A stretch of DNA of 18,122 nt, taken from contig CAZTLI010000054.1 of the NCBI GenBank assembly GCA_964614375.1, positions 1 through 18,122 on the forward strand, read 5' to 3'. Below the pieces are notes generated by a model. That model was given only the letters and a program-made list of their open reading frames with translations, did not search any database and had not been told where the DNA came from. Source of the DNA: CAZTLI01 sp964614375. Its GTDB lineage: Bacteria; Chloroflexota; Anaerolineae; Aggregatilineales; Phototrophicaceae. Positions 6,556-12,863 of the stretch are shown piece by piece (position 1 is the first letter of the stretch; each line of letters begins with the position of its first letter). The position numbers were made by a program, and so were the translations under genes.

Positions 6556-8916
6556 ATGCACCTTATCTTTGTTGCACTTGGTTGGAGTGCAGGCATCGTT
6601 TTATCTGCCAACGTGCCGTCGATACCTGTACCATTCTGGTTGGGATTGGCGGCGATTGCACTGCTTGGCGTTGTGCTGGTGCGGCGGTCATATATCCAAC
6701 GCTGGTCTTTTGTCGTGTTGATGCTGTTTGCGGTTGGGGGATTGCGCTATGAAAGCGTCAATCTGACCAGCGACATCGCCGCGTATAATGGCACAGGTGG
6801 CTTGACTATTGAGGGCGTGGTCGTCGCTGAACCCGATGTGCGCGATGACCGGATCAGTTTGCGCGTACAGGCCAGAAGTGTCTTTCGTGTCGGCGAGACC
6901 ACACCCACATCCGGCATTGTCTTGGTCGAAGTACCGCGCAGCGCACAGGTGGTTTATGGTGACTATGTGGCGGTAACCGGGCAGCTCATCACGCCGCCAG
7001 AATTCGATACCTTTTCCTATGCCGACTATCTGGCGCGGAGTGAGGTTTTCAGCATCATGCCGGACGCTTTTGTCGAAGTGCTGTCGAGCGGGCACGGACT
7101 GCCGCTGTATGATGGATTGTTTCGATTAAAAGCACGGGCACAAACGATGATCAACAACGCGCTGCCCGAACCGGCTGCGGGCTTGCTGTCGGGTATTCTT
7201 CTGGGCAACGAGCGCGGTCTATCCCCGCAGCTCCAGGACGATTTCAGCAAAGTTGGCGCATCTCACATCATTGCCATTAGCGGGTTTAACATGGTTATTA
7301 TCAGCGGCCTGATTATGCAGCTATTGTCGCCACTGAAAAATCAGCGCTATGGACGGTTTATTGCGGTAGTTTTCGGCGTGGGTACTTTGATCGTCTACAC
7401 CGTCTTCGTCGGAGCGAACGCGGCAGTGGTACGTGCGGCGTTGATGAGCAGCATGTTGATAATCGCGCCCATGCTCAAACGGCGGACGTATGTCCCGACC
7501 TCACTGGCGGCTGTATTAGTTGCAATGTCGTTTTTAAGTCCGACAATCTTGTGGGACATCAGTTTTCAGTTGAGTTTTCTGGCGACATTGAGTCTGGCGC
7601 TTTATGCCGATAGCTTCTCGCGCTGGTTCGACAGCTTGGCGACTCGGCTGTTTCCATTGAAGGCCGCGCGGACACTGGCAAAAGTCCTCAACGAACCGCT
7701 GGTGGTGACCTTAGCGGCACAGGTGTTGACGCTGCCGTTGATTATTCTGTATTTCAATCGACTGTCGATTGTGTCGATTGCGGTCAATTTGCTGATTATT
7801 GGCGTGCAGTCGTGGTTGCTAATTCTGGGTGGATTGGCGCTGCTGGTTTCGTTTATCGCGCCGGGAGTCGGACAAATCCTCTTCTGGGCGGATTTGCTCT
7901 TGCTATCGTGGTCGATTGCGGTGGTGCGGTTGTTTGCAGATGTGCCATTCGCCGATGTCGCCTTTGTGGTCGATTCGCGAATTATCCTGCTGTATTTTGT
8001 CGTGATGATAGGAGGCGCACTCATGAATGCGATACGTCCGGCATGGTCGGTCCGATTCGCTGGATTTATTCGTCAGCGTGCGGTTTTCACCGCGACAGTA
8101 TTTTCTGGCGTCGCATTCGCGCTGTTGACGATTGCCGCCGTGTTGAGTCGTCCCGATGGGCAGTTACACGTCTGGCTGCTGGATATGGGGCATAGCAATG
8201 CGGTCTTGATGCAAACGCCCGGTGGCGCGCAGGTGCTGGTAGACGGCGGGCAGTTTCCATCGCGCTTGCTGACGGCGCTGGGTGACCGGATGCCATTTCA
8301 TGACCGTGAAATCGAGGTGCTGGTGCTGACGCATCCCGATGAATCTGATACGGGCGCAATCACCGCAGTCACGGCACGATACAATGTTGGCGTCGCCTTG
8401 ACCAATGGTCAACCGAATCAGACGGAGAATTTCTTGCAGATTATGGATTCGCTGGCGGATACCGAGATTATTACGGTGCAAGCCGGATATACGGTTGATT
8501 TTGATGATGGCGTCCACATTGAAATTCTGCATCCGCAAATGCAGCCAGATATTGTTGACCCATTGAATGACCAGGTGATTGTGATGCGGGTGACTTATGG
8601 TGATGTGTCATTCCTGCTGACTTCGGACTTGAGCACAGCGGGGCAGACTGCGATTTTAGCGGGCGGACAGTGGCCTGTGACAAGCGTGATGCAAATGCCG
8701 CAGCATGGCACGGTGCGTTCATTGGATAGCGACTTTTTAGCGGCGGCACAGCCACAGGTTGTCTTATTACAAAGTGACCGGGCCAACCGTCGGGGTGACC
8801 CGGATGGTGATACGCTCAATTTAGTTGCCGAAACGCCACTCTTCCGCACCGATGAAAGCGGCATTATCCACCTATGGACAGATGGCACAACAGTTTGGAG
8901 TGTGGGCGAGGGTTAA
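6556..8916 (+). CDS. comEC: ComEC/Rec2 family competence protein with degenerate nuclease domain
   Basis: Inner-membrane channel for single-stranded DNA uptake in natural transformation. The 786 residues show two to three N-terminal helices, a DUF4131/OB-like region (about 75-175), the Competence domain with LLSGILLGNERGL near 210 and ASHIIAISGFNM near 235, many helices up to about 530, then a metallo-beta-lactamase-like domain (about 538-786). That last domain keeps the outline but not the active site: LDxGQGD reads LDMGHSN (542-548), HPDADH reads HPDESD (593-598), LLTGD reads LLTSD (687-691) and HHGS reads QHGT (716-719). VDGG (562-565) is kept. I infer an intact channel with a weakened or dead nuclease. 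No competence partner gene is in the window. Confidence 0.92.
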   Translation: MHLIFVALGWSAGIVLSANVPSIPVPFWLGLAAIALLGVVLVRRSYIQRWSFVVLMLFAVGGLRYESVNLTSDIAAYNGTGGLTIEGVVVAEPDVRDDRISLRVQARSVFRVGETTPTSGIVLVEVPRSAQVVYGDYVAVTGQLITPPEFDTFSYADYLARSEVFSIMPDAFVEVLSSGHGLPLYDGLFRLKARAQTMINNALPEPAAGLLSGILLGNERGLSPQLQDDFSKVGASHIIAISGFNMVIISGLIMQLLSPLKNQRYGRFIAVVFGVGTLIVYTVFVGANAAVVRAALMSSMLIIAPMLKRRTYVPTSLAAVLVAMSFLSPTILWDISFQLSFLATLSLALYADSFSRWFDSLATRLFPLKAARTLAKVLNEPLVVTLAAQVLTLPLIILYFNRLSIVSIAVNLLIIGVQSWLLILGGLALLVSFIAPGVGQILFWADLLLLSWSIAVVRLFADVPFADVAFVVDSRIILLYFVVMIGGALMNAIRPAWSVRFAGFIRQRAVFTATVFSGVAFALLTIAAVLSRPDGQLHVWLLDMGHSNAVLMQTPGGAQVLVDGGQFPSRLLTALGDRMPFHDREIEVLVLTHPDESDTGAITAVTARYNVGVALTNGQPNQTENFLQIMDSLADTEIITVQAGYTVDFDDGVHIEILHPQMQPDIVDPLNDQVIVMRVTYGDVSFLLTSDLSTAGQTAILAGGQWPVTSVMQMPQHGTVRSLDSDFLAAAQPQVVLLQSDRANRRGDPDGDTLNLVAETPLFRTDESGIIHLWTDGTTVWSVGEG

Positions 8917-9329
8917 ATGGGTACTTCGCCCAGACCACCTGTTGAGAAGAAGAATAGACCAGAGTACAGGCTGCCGATAATACCCGTCAAAATTGCTATT
9001 GGAATACCCCGTTTGTCGTTGCGCTTGCGCCCCCGTATGAGTCCAGCGGCGATAAATGGGAAGATGGCGATAATGACGTGTGTCATCAATGTCCCAAAGC
9101 CCCGATCATCAAATCCCGGTAAGATGACATCGCCGCCGGTTGAACCACGCACTTTGTCGACGACGACTGCCAGGAGTACGATCCACATGACCACATTGGG
9201 CTGCATATTTTTATCAGGAATGGTGATGACGACGACAATGGACAGAAAAAAGAGGATATAGATAAAAATATCCCAGGGCATGTTGGTTGGTCCGATAATG
9301 CGCCAGATGTCTTGTAGCAATTGTTCCAT
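8913..9329 (-). CDS. Four-helix membrane protein of unknown function
   Basis: I do not recognise this 138-residue protein. Four hydrophobic segments are clear: about 19-37 (IFIYILFFLSIVVVITI), 46-60, 82-101 (THVIIAIFPFIAAGLI) and 110-127. A loop between helices 2 and 3 contains DKVRGSTGGDVILPGFDDRG, and a basic patch RGRKRNDKRG lies before helix 4. There is no obvious signal peptide or catalytic motif. ATG at 9329 is preceded by AGGAGG and an extended -10 promoter, so the gene is well supported. It converges on comEC and the two share TTAA, which supplies both stop codons (4-bp overlap). The layout gives no clear functional link. Confidence 0.8.
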   Translation of the reverse strand: MEQLLQDIWRIIGPTNMPWDIFIYILFFLSIVVVITIPDKNMQPNVVMWIVLLAVVVDKVRGSTGGDVILPGFDDRGFGTLMTHVIIAIFPFIAAGLIRGRKRNDKRGIPIAILTGIIGSLYSGLFFFSTGGLGEVPI

Positions 9330-9352
9330 GCTAGAACAAGCCTCCTCTTACA

Positions 9353-9361
9353 ATTATACCA
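9353..9361 (-). promoter_or_regulatory. Extended -10 promoter and ribosome site for the membrane protein
   Basis: The minus strand reads TGGTATAAT from 9361 to 9353, a perfect TATAAT with the upstream TGn of extended -10 promoters. No good -35 is present, as expected for this class. The predicted start near 9346 falls at AGGAGG (9346-9341), 11 bases before the ATG, giving a very short leader. Confidence 0.6.
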
Positions 9362-9439
9362 GTGTCTATAGTACCGCTTTTTGAGTAAATCGGCAGCATT
9401 CCGCCGGGCAAAAGTCGCTATTGGGCGAAAATTGCATGA

Positions 9440-10048
9440 TCAATCAGCATCAAGAAATGGTTGTAACGCGGCTGCGATGTCCATACCATCACGGTAGAGG
9501 ATACCGTGGATTCCGACGGCCTCCGCGCCTGCGATATTCGGGGACATATCGTCGATGAAAACAGCCGACTCAGGCGGGCATTGTGCCTGTTCGAGAACGG
9601 CTTCATACGCGCGGTGGTCTGGTTTCATCACGCCAATCTGTGCCGAAATGACGAGCGGATTGAATAGCTGCGCGATGTTCAGTTGGTGCAGTTTGTCTGC
9701 TAATTCTATTGAATCGTTGCTGAGTAGGGCGACTCTGTAACTATGAGCACGAAGCTGTCGTACATAGTCCACAAGTGCCATATCAAGCTGGTCGCCGCGA
9801 TAAAAATCGACGAGCAATTTTTGTGTATCGTCCATCGAAATATGAAGCTGGTTGGCGATGTCGGCACGATAGGTCTCGAGACTGATGCTGCCGGTCTGTG
9901 CCTTGCGCCAACTTGCGCTGCCATGTACGATACGTTCTACATGACCAGGTGTCAAACCGAGTTTTGTATCCCACGTATGGCGTGGGGCATAATCCACCGT
10001 TTTCATGAGTACACCGCCAAAATCGAAGATAATTAGTTGTAATGACAT
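9440..10048 (-). CDS. HAD-superfamily hydrolase (subfamily IA, YihX-like)
   Basis: Cytosolic phosphatase or related hydrolase of the haloacid dehalogenase fold. Motif I is IFDFGGVL with nucleophile D9. The position two residues later is G rather than the usual D, as in YihX-type DFGGV members. Motif II is LLSND with S110, motif III K142 in GVMKPDHRAYE, motif IV FIDD with D166 and D167. A helical cap lies between about 15 and 95. Length (202 residues) is typical. I choose the ATG at 10048 because it starts just before the hydrophobic first strand; the ATG at 10069 would overlap the divergent gene's start. No Shine-Dalgarno sequence is visible. The substrate is unknown. Confidence 0.87.
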   Translation of the reverse strand: MSLQLIIFDFGGVLMKTVDYAPRHTWDTKLGLTPGHVERIVHGSASWRKAQTGSISLETYRADIANQLHISMDDTQKLLVDFYRGDQLDMALVDYVRQLRAHSYRVALLSNDSIELADKLHQLNIAQLFNPLVISAQIGVMKPDHRAYEAVLEQAQCPPESAVFIDDMSPNIAGAEAVGIHGILYRDGMDIAAALQPFLDAD

Positions 10049-10054
10049 AGTGAC

Positions 10055-10061
10055 ATACAAT
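10055..10061. promoter_or_regulatory. Possible shared bidirectional -10 element
   Basis: ATACAAT lies midway between the two divergent start codons. TACAAT (10056-10061, plus) ends six bases before the ATG at 10068. On the minus strand TTGTAT (10060-10055) ends six bases before the ATG at 10048. Neither gene has a visible Shine-Dalgarno sequence, so both could be leaderless. The plus box matches the consensus at five of six bases, the minus box at only three. The symmetry is seen; the function is inferred. Confidence 0.3.
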
Positions 10062-10067
10062 CCAATC

Positions 10068-11033
10068 ATGATGAAATCGACACTGAGGAAAACATATCTT
10101 GCAGCAAGGCACTGGTGGCGCGGGCGCAGCGTCGCAACGCGCGCGCTGCCACATTATCTGTTGCGTGCCGTCACCAACTTTATCCGTACCGGGACACATA
10201 AAGCGGCTGCATTGGCGTTTTTCTCCATTTTATCAGTTTTTCCGCTGACGTTGCTGCTGGCGGTGGGCGTCAGTAATTTATTGGGCGAGGCGGTGGCCCA
10301 GCAGCAAATCAGTAATGGCCTGCGTTTATTCCTGCCTGCCGACACCATCACCCTTGTGCAAGAAAATATCGCGCAGGGCTTCGCGCAGGGCGGGTCTTTT
10401 GGTGTCATCGCCGTTGTCGTCCTCATCTGGACGGCGCTGGGGTTGTTTTCTAACCTCACCCTGTCGCTGGATGATATATTTCGTGTGCCCAAGCGCAGCA
10501 GCCTCTGGCGGCAGCGTATCCTCGCCTTTGGGATGACGGTCATTTTAATTGTGCTGGTCATGACCTCGTTTATTACATCGGGTCTATTGCGGTTGGTGGA
10601 TGCGGTGCTGACGGCGACGGGAACATCCAGTATCTGGATAGGCATTGGCACCGTGTTTTTGCCGTTTGGATTGGATATGATGATATTCGCGCTGTTGTTT
10701 CGATTCGTCCCCGCGCGTTATGTGTATTGGGATGCGGTCTGGACGGCTGCAATCGTTGGGGCTGTGGGGTGGGAATTGGCAAAGGCTGCATTTGCATGGT
10801 ATATCACCAATCTCGCCAACTACCAGTTCGTTTATGGGGGTATCGCGACGGTTATTGTGCTGATGTTATGGGCGTATGTCATCGCCTCAATTATTTTGTT
10901 GAGCGCGGAATTGTGTGCCCGTTTGAATGAATGGCTGCACTTTATCGAAGACCTGAACAGGCGCCAGGCTGCGCCACCACCGATGCTCATCGAACCTGAA
11001 TATCCACAACTGCCACCGATACAATCGAGTTGA
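10068..11033 (+). CDS. YihY/virulence factor BrkB family membrane protein
   Basis: Integral inner-membrane protein of the UPF0761 family, formerly mislabelled ribonuclease BN; its molecular role is still unsettled. About 321 residues with roughly six helices. The family features are seen: KAAALAFFSILSVFPLTLLL near residues 45-65, a periplasmic region with FLPADTITLVQENI, LIWTALGLFSNLTLSLDDIF, LLFRFVPARYVYWDAVWTAAIVG, and NYQFVYGGIATVIVLMLWAYVIASIILLSAEL near the C terminus. The tail is proline-rich (PPPMLIEPEYPQLPPIQ). ATGs at 10068 and 10071 are both plausible; the frame also opens back to 10005 inside the HAD gene. It is divergent from that gene with a gap of only 19 bp. Confidence 0.88.
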   Translation: MMKSTLRKTYLAARHWWRGRSVATRALPHYLLRAVTNFIRTGTHKAAALAFFSILSVFPLTLLLAVGVSNLLGEAVAQQQISNGLRLFLPADTITLVQENIAQGFAQGGSFGVIAVVVLIWTALGLFSNLTLSLDDIFRVPKRSSLWRQRILAFGMTVILIVLVMTSFITSGLLRLVDAVLTATGTSSIWIGIGTVFLPFGLDMMIFALLFRFVPARYVYWDAVWTAAIVGAVGWELAKAAFAWYITNLANYQFVYGGIATVIVLMLWAYVIASIILLSAELCARLNEWLHFIEDLNRRQAAPPPMLIEPEYPQLPPIQSS

Positions 11034-11131
11034 TCTTGCCACAACAGCCCACCGGATGGATCGGAATTTGACCGACTACATGCTATGCTTTAGCAAATTC
11101 ATACCTGGGTTGTAAATGTAATGGGAGAAGG

Positions 11132-11677
11132 GTGAAATTGGCTTCAAATTCGGCACTCAATTTGCACGCGAATTCATGGATGGCTGCGGGACTCGAGTCG
11201 CGGACGATAGATGATAAAGGCGGACATGCGGTTTTTGCACGGCAGGCATTCAAAACAGGTGATTTATTGGCGATGTGGGGTGGGACGGTTGTCACGGGGG
11301 CGGAATTAGCGGGGTTAGCGGATAGTTTGCGGAGTTTGACTATTCAAGTGGATGATGATCTTTATCTTGTATCGACGCGCGTTGGCCCTGCGGATCATTT
11401 TAACCATTCATGTGACCCTAACGCCGGTCTTTATGGGCAGATAGGGTTGGTGGCGATGCGCGATATTGCGGTGGGTGATGAAGTGTGTTTTGATTACGCG
11501 ATGTCAGACAGTACCGCGTATGATGAATTTCCGTGTTCATGTGAAACAACCCATTGTCGCCAGCAAATCACCGCGGAGGATTGGCGTATGCCGACCCTGT
11601 GGGAACGGTATGATGGCTACTTTTCGTTGTATTTACAACGTCGGATTGATATGCTCCGCCAACAATCTTCTCCATAA
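11132..11677 (+). CDS. SET-domain protein-lysine methyltransferase-like protein
   Basis: SET domains transfer methyl from S-adenosylmethionine to lysine. The 181-residue protein is almost only a SET domain: GGHAVFARQAFKTGDLL at 30-46, FNHSCDPNA at 90-98, GDEVCFDYA at 115-123 with the likely catalytic Y122, and a post-SET-like cluster C135-x-C137-x4-C142 that could share zinc with C94. Such short bacterial SET proteins are known, but their targets are mostly undefined. The start is taken as GTG at 11132 behind GGGAG/GAAGG; an ATG at 11180 would still keep the domain. TTGACC at 11072 may be part of a promoter. It follows yihY by 98 bp on the same strand. Confidence 0.85.
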   Translation: MKLASNSALNLHANSWMAAGLESRTIDDKGGHAVFARQAFKTGDLLAMWGGTVVTGAELAGLADSLRSLTIQVDDDLYLVSTRVGPADHFNHSCDPNAGLYGQIGLVAMRDIAVGDEVCFDYAMSDSTAYDEFPCSCETTHCRQQITAEDWRMPTLWERYDGYFSLYLQRRIDMLRQQSSP

Positions 11678-11693
11678 ATAGATGCAAAGCCCG

Positions 11694-11725
11694 CAAAATA
11701 AATAACAGGAGGGTTTCCCCTCCTG
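11694..11725 (-). terminator. Intrinsic terminator for the small-protein genes
   Basis: CAGGAGGG (11706-11713) and CCCTCCTG (11718-11725) form a perfect 8-bp stem with a TTTC loop. On the minus strand a T-rich run (TTATTTATTTT, 11705-11695) follows. This closes the minus-strand unit containing the two short proteins. On the plus strand no T-run follows, though the stem may still slow transcription after the SET gene. Confidence 0.8.
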
Positions 11726-11739
11726 ATCGGTGTCTGTGC

Positions 11740-11892
11740 TTAGCGGTGATTCTTCACCGCAGTCAGACGCCGCCGCAGCCCTGCTGGTAGATTGCGGACT
11801 GCATGTGATAGTTTGATGGATCGGATGAGCCGGTCATTTTCGGCTTCGCGCAGCCGTTCGCTGCGATAGTAATCTATATACCACTGATTCAT
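11740..11892 (-). CDS. Small basic protein with YRxExLxxAENxRL motif (50 aa)
   Basis: Function unknown. The 50-residue product begins MNQWYIDYYRSERLREAEN, is strongly charged and probably helical over its first 30 residues, and ends basic (GLRRRLTAVKNHR). AGGAG eight bases before the ATG at 11892 makes this start much better than the longer frame beginning at 11931. Residues 9-22 match the neighbouring 81-residue protein at nine of about fourteen positions (Y-R-x-E-x-L-x-x-A-E-N-x-R-L), so the two are diverged relatives. A GCGGTGA/TCACCGC hairpin (11743-11760) lies in its last codons, just before the terminator. No cysteines, signal peptide or membrane helix. Confidence 0.65.
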   Translation of the reverse strand: MNQWYIDYYRSERLREAENDRLIRSIKLSHAVRNLPAGLRRRLTAVKNHR

Positions 11893-11956
11893 GGCTGATT
11901 CTCCTCGTGTGTGATGGACTTTGCGTAGCACATGCTGTTGAATAGGTTGGCTGGCA

Positions 11957-12202
11957 TTACCATTCGGGACGCAACTGCTGCGACGTACCGTTTACATCTT
12001 CCGAAAGTGCCTGTAAACGTGTACCCAGTGAGACCATCTGCTTACCAAGTCCCCCTAATGCCGACCGCATAGGATTTGTTGTGGACTGGTTTTTGCGTGC
12101 CTGTTGCGCGAGGCGCGCGTTTTCGGCTTGTGCCAGTTGTTCCTGGCGATATTGCATGTTGTTCAAGTATTCCAGTGTTGGGCGATCTTCGTACCTGGTC
12201 AT
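11957..12202 (-). CDS. Small protein with YRxExLxxAENxRL motif (81 aa)
   Basis: Function unknown. Starts at ATG 12202 with AAAGG about ten bases upstream. Residues about 17-31 carry the motif shared with the 50-residue neighbour (QYRQEQLAQAENARL). After a short NQSTTNP linker, a second predicted helix (about 50-68) contains GKQMVSLGTRLQALSEDV with heptad-like spacing, so it may be a coiled-coil or amphipathic-helix protein. It is the first gene of the minus-strand pair; the second begins 64 bp downstream and they share a terminator. No transmembrane segment or enzyme motif. Confidence 0.65.
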   Translation of the reverse strand: MTRYEDRPTLEYLNNMQYRQEQLAQAENARLAQQARKNQSTTNPMRSALGGLGKQMVSLGTRLQALSEDVNGTSQQLRPEW

Positions 12203-12277
12203 GATTCAAGAGCCTTTCTGTCGTATCAGACACTCGGCGAGAAAAAGCTGCTCATTTGGACATGGGTGAAGGTCTTC

Positions 12278-12296
12278 CCTGTATGCGTGATACAGG
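12278..12296. promoter_or_regulatory. Operator-like inverted repeat upstream of the small-protein pair
   Basis: CCTGTAT (12278-12284) and ATACAGG (12290-12296) are perfect inverted repeats with a 5-bp spacer (GCGTG). It lies about 75 bp upstream of the 81-residue gene's ATG, in a 196-bp gap with no gene. There is no T-run on either strand, so a protein-binding site is more likely than a terminator. I did not find clear promoter boxes in this gap. Confidence 0.4.
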
Positions 12297-12353
12297 CCGC
12301 TGCATTCAGCATAAGGTAAGCTGATGTGACCTATTGGTGTGGGTGGTCTGGCA

Positions 12354-12380
12354 ACAAAAAACCGTGGTGTGCCCACGGTT
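12354..12380 (-). terminator. Strong intrinsic terminator after the 31-aa peptide gene
   Basis: AACCGTGG (12360-12367) and CCACGGTT (12373-12380) pair perfectly around a 5-base loop. On the minus strand the stem runs directly into TTTTTT, the classic Rho-independent layout. It begins 18 bases after the stop codon of the 31-residue frame. Confidence 0.88.
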
Positions 12381-12398
12381 CGCGCCTCTTGATGAGGA

Positions 12399-12494
12399 TT
12401 AGAAACGTCTACGCGACCATGAACCGGGCACAGGATGGCCTTTAATCATGTAACCAGAACCCATTGTTCCTCCACATGCGAACTTGATAATCAC
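12399..12494 (-). CDS. 31-residue peptide gene, unrecognised
   Basis: I do not recognise the product. A GTG at 12494 is preceded by AAAGGAGGG, with AGGAGG (12505-12500) five bases upstream, the strongest ribosome site in the window. The frame runs 31 codons to TAA. The peptide begins MIIKFACGG, contains GSGYMIKGHPVPGSW, has one Cys and six Gly, and ends in a basic SRRRF tail. A promoter (12583-12556) and a strong terminator (12380-12354) bracket it, giving a stand-alone transcript of about 190 bases. The same frame is open upstream to 12683 but without a better start. Alternatives: a small RNA with an incidental frame, or a leader peptide, though no long gene follows. Confidence 0.5.
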   Translation of the reverse strand: MIIKFACGGTMGSGYMIKGHPVPGSWSRRRF

Positions 12495-12555
12495 TGTACC
12501 CTCCTTTCCTGCATAGATGCTGCTTTGACCATGAATACAAGACAACGATGAACAC

Positions 12556-12583
12556 CTTATCATAGGTTGAATGTTCGAGTCAA
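12556..12583 (-). promoter_or_regulatory. Putative promoter of the 31-aa peptide gene
   Basis: Minus strand TTGACT (12583-12578), a 16-bp spacer, then GATAAG (12561-12556): five of six and four of six consensus bases. A start near 12549 would give a leader of about 54 bases ending in the AGGAGG site. The 369-bp gap 12495-12863 otherwise holds the AAATTG boxes and the nusB promoter region. Confidence 0.45.
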
Positions 12584-12612
12584 GAGGTCTGGCATCATTC
12601 TTGAAGAAGTTT

Positions 12613-12759
12613 GGGTAAATTGCCCGAAATGTGTGTGATAATTGGTCGTAATGGGTCAGGTGGGTCAAGAAGAGGTTAAACATTTAATCAGAATTGCACA
12701 ATTTTCTGTCGGAAATTGTCCTGTTATCGTCGGGTAAATTGTCTGAAAACAGTGTGTGA
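12613..12759. repeat. Repeated AAATTG boxes upstream of nusB
   Basis: GGGTAAATTG occurs at 12613-12622 and 12732-12741; in both, GTGTGTGA follows after about ten bases (12631-12638 and 12752-12759). A third related box, CGGAAATTGTCCTG, begins at 12710, 23 bp (two helical turns) before the last. Its AAATTGT also pairs with ACAATTT (12698-12704) as an inverted repeat with an 8-bp spacer. These may be regulator sites for nusB, for the divergent peptide gene, or both. Confidence 0.45.
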
Positions 12760-12795
12760 AGTCGCGGCGTTGTCTGTAGGCAAACGCTTTAATCT

Positions 12796-12818
12796 AGTGT
12801 ACACTGCAAGGATAATAT
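12796..12818 (+). promoter_or_regulatory. nusB promoter region with 10-bp palindrome
   Basis: AGTGTACACT (12796-12805) is a perfect palindrome directly followed by GATAATAT (12811-12818), which offers GATAAT or TAATAT as a -10 box. The -35 is weak (TTTAAT near 12788). A palindrome in the promoter spacer is typical of repressor sites. AAGGA at 12808 could instead serve as a ribosome site for a GTG at 12822. Confidence 0.4.
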
Positions 12819-12863
12819 TGAGTGATTAATCACAAACAATGTGCAAAATTTGCGAACGTTCTA

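Noticed and set aside
9361..9439. Terminator after the HAD gene (CGGC...GCCG)
   Set aside because: Four-pair stem with a long loop and no T-run on the minus strand.
10068..11033. Ribonuclease BN
   Set aside because: The YihY family was given this name in error; the protein is an integral membrane protein without nuclease motifs.
12042..12233. A 63-residue minus-strand frame overlapping the 81-residue gene
   Set aside because: It is an out-of-frame shadow; the 81-residue frame carries the motif shared with its neighbour and a better ribosome site.
12495..12683. N-terminal extension making a 94-residue protein from the 31-residue frame
   Set aside because: The extension would cover the putative promoter and has no good ribosome site, whereas AGGAGG sits right before the GTG at 12494.
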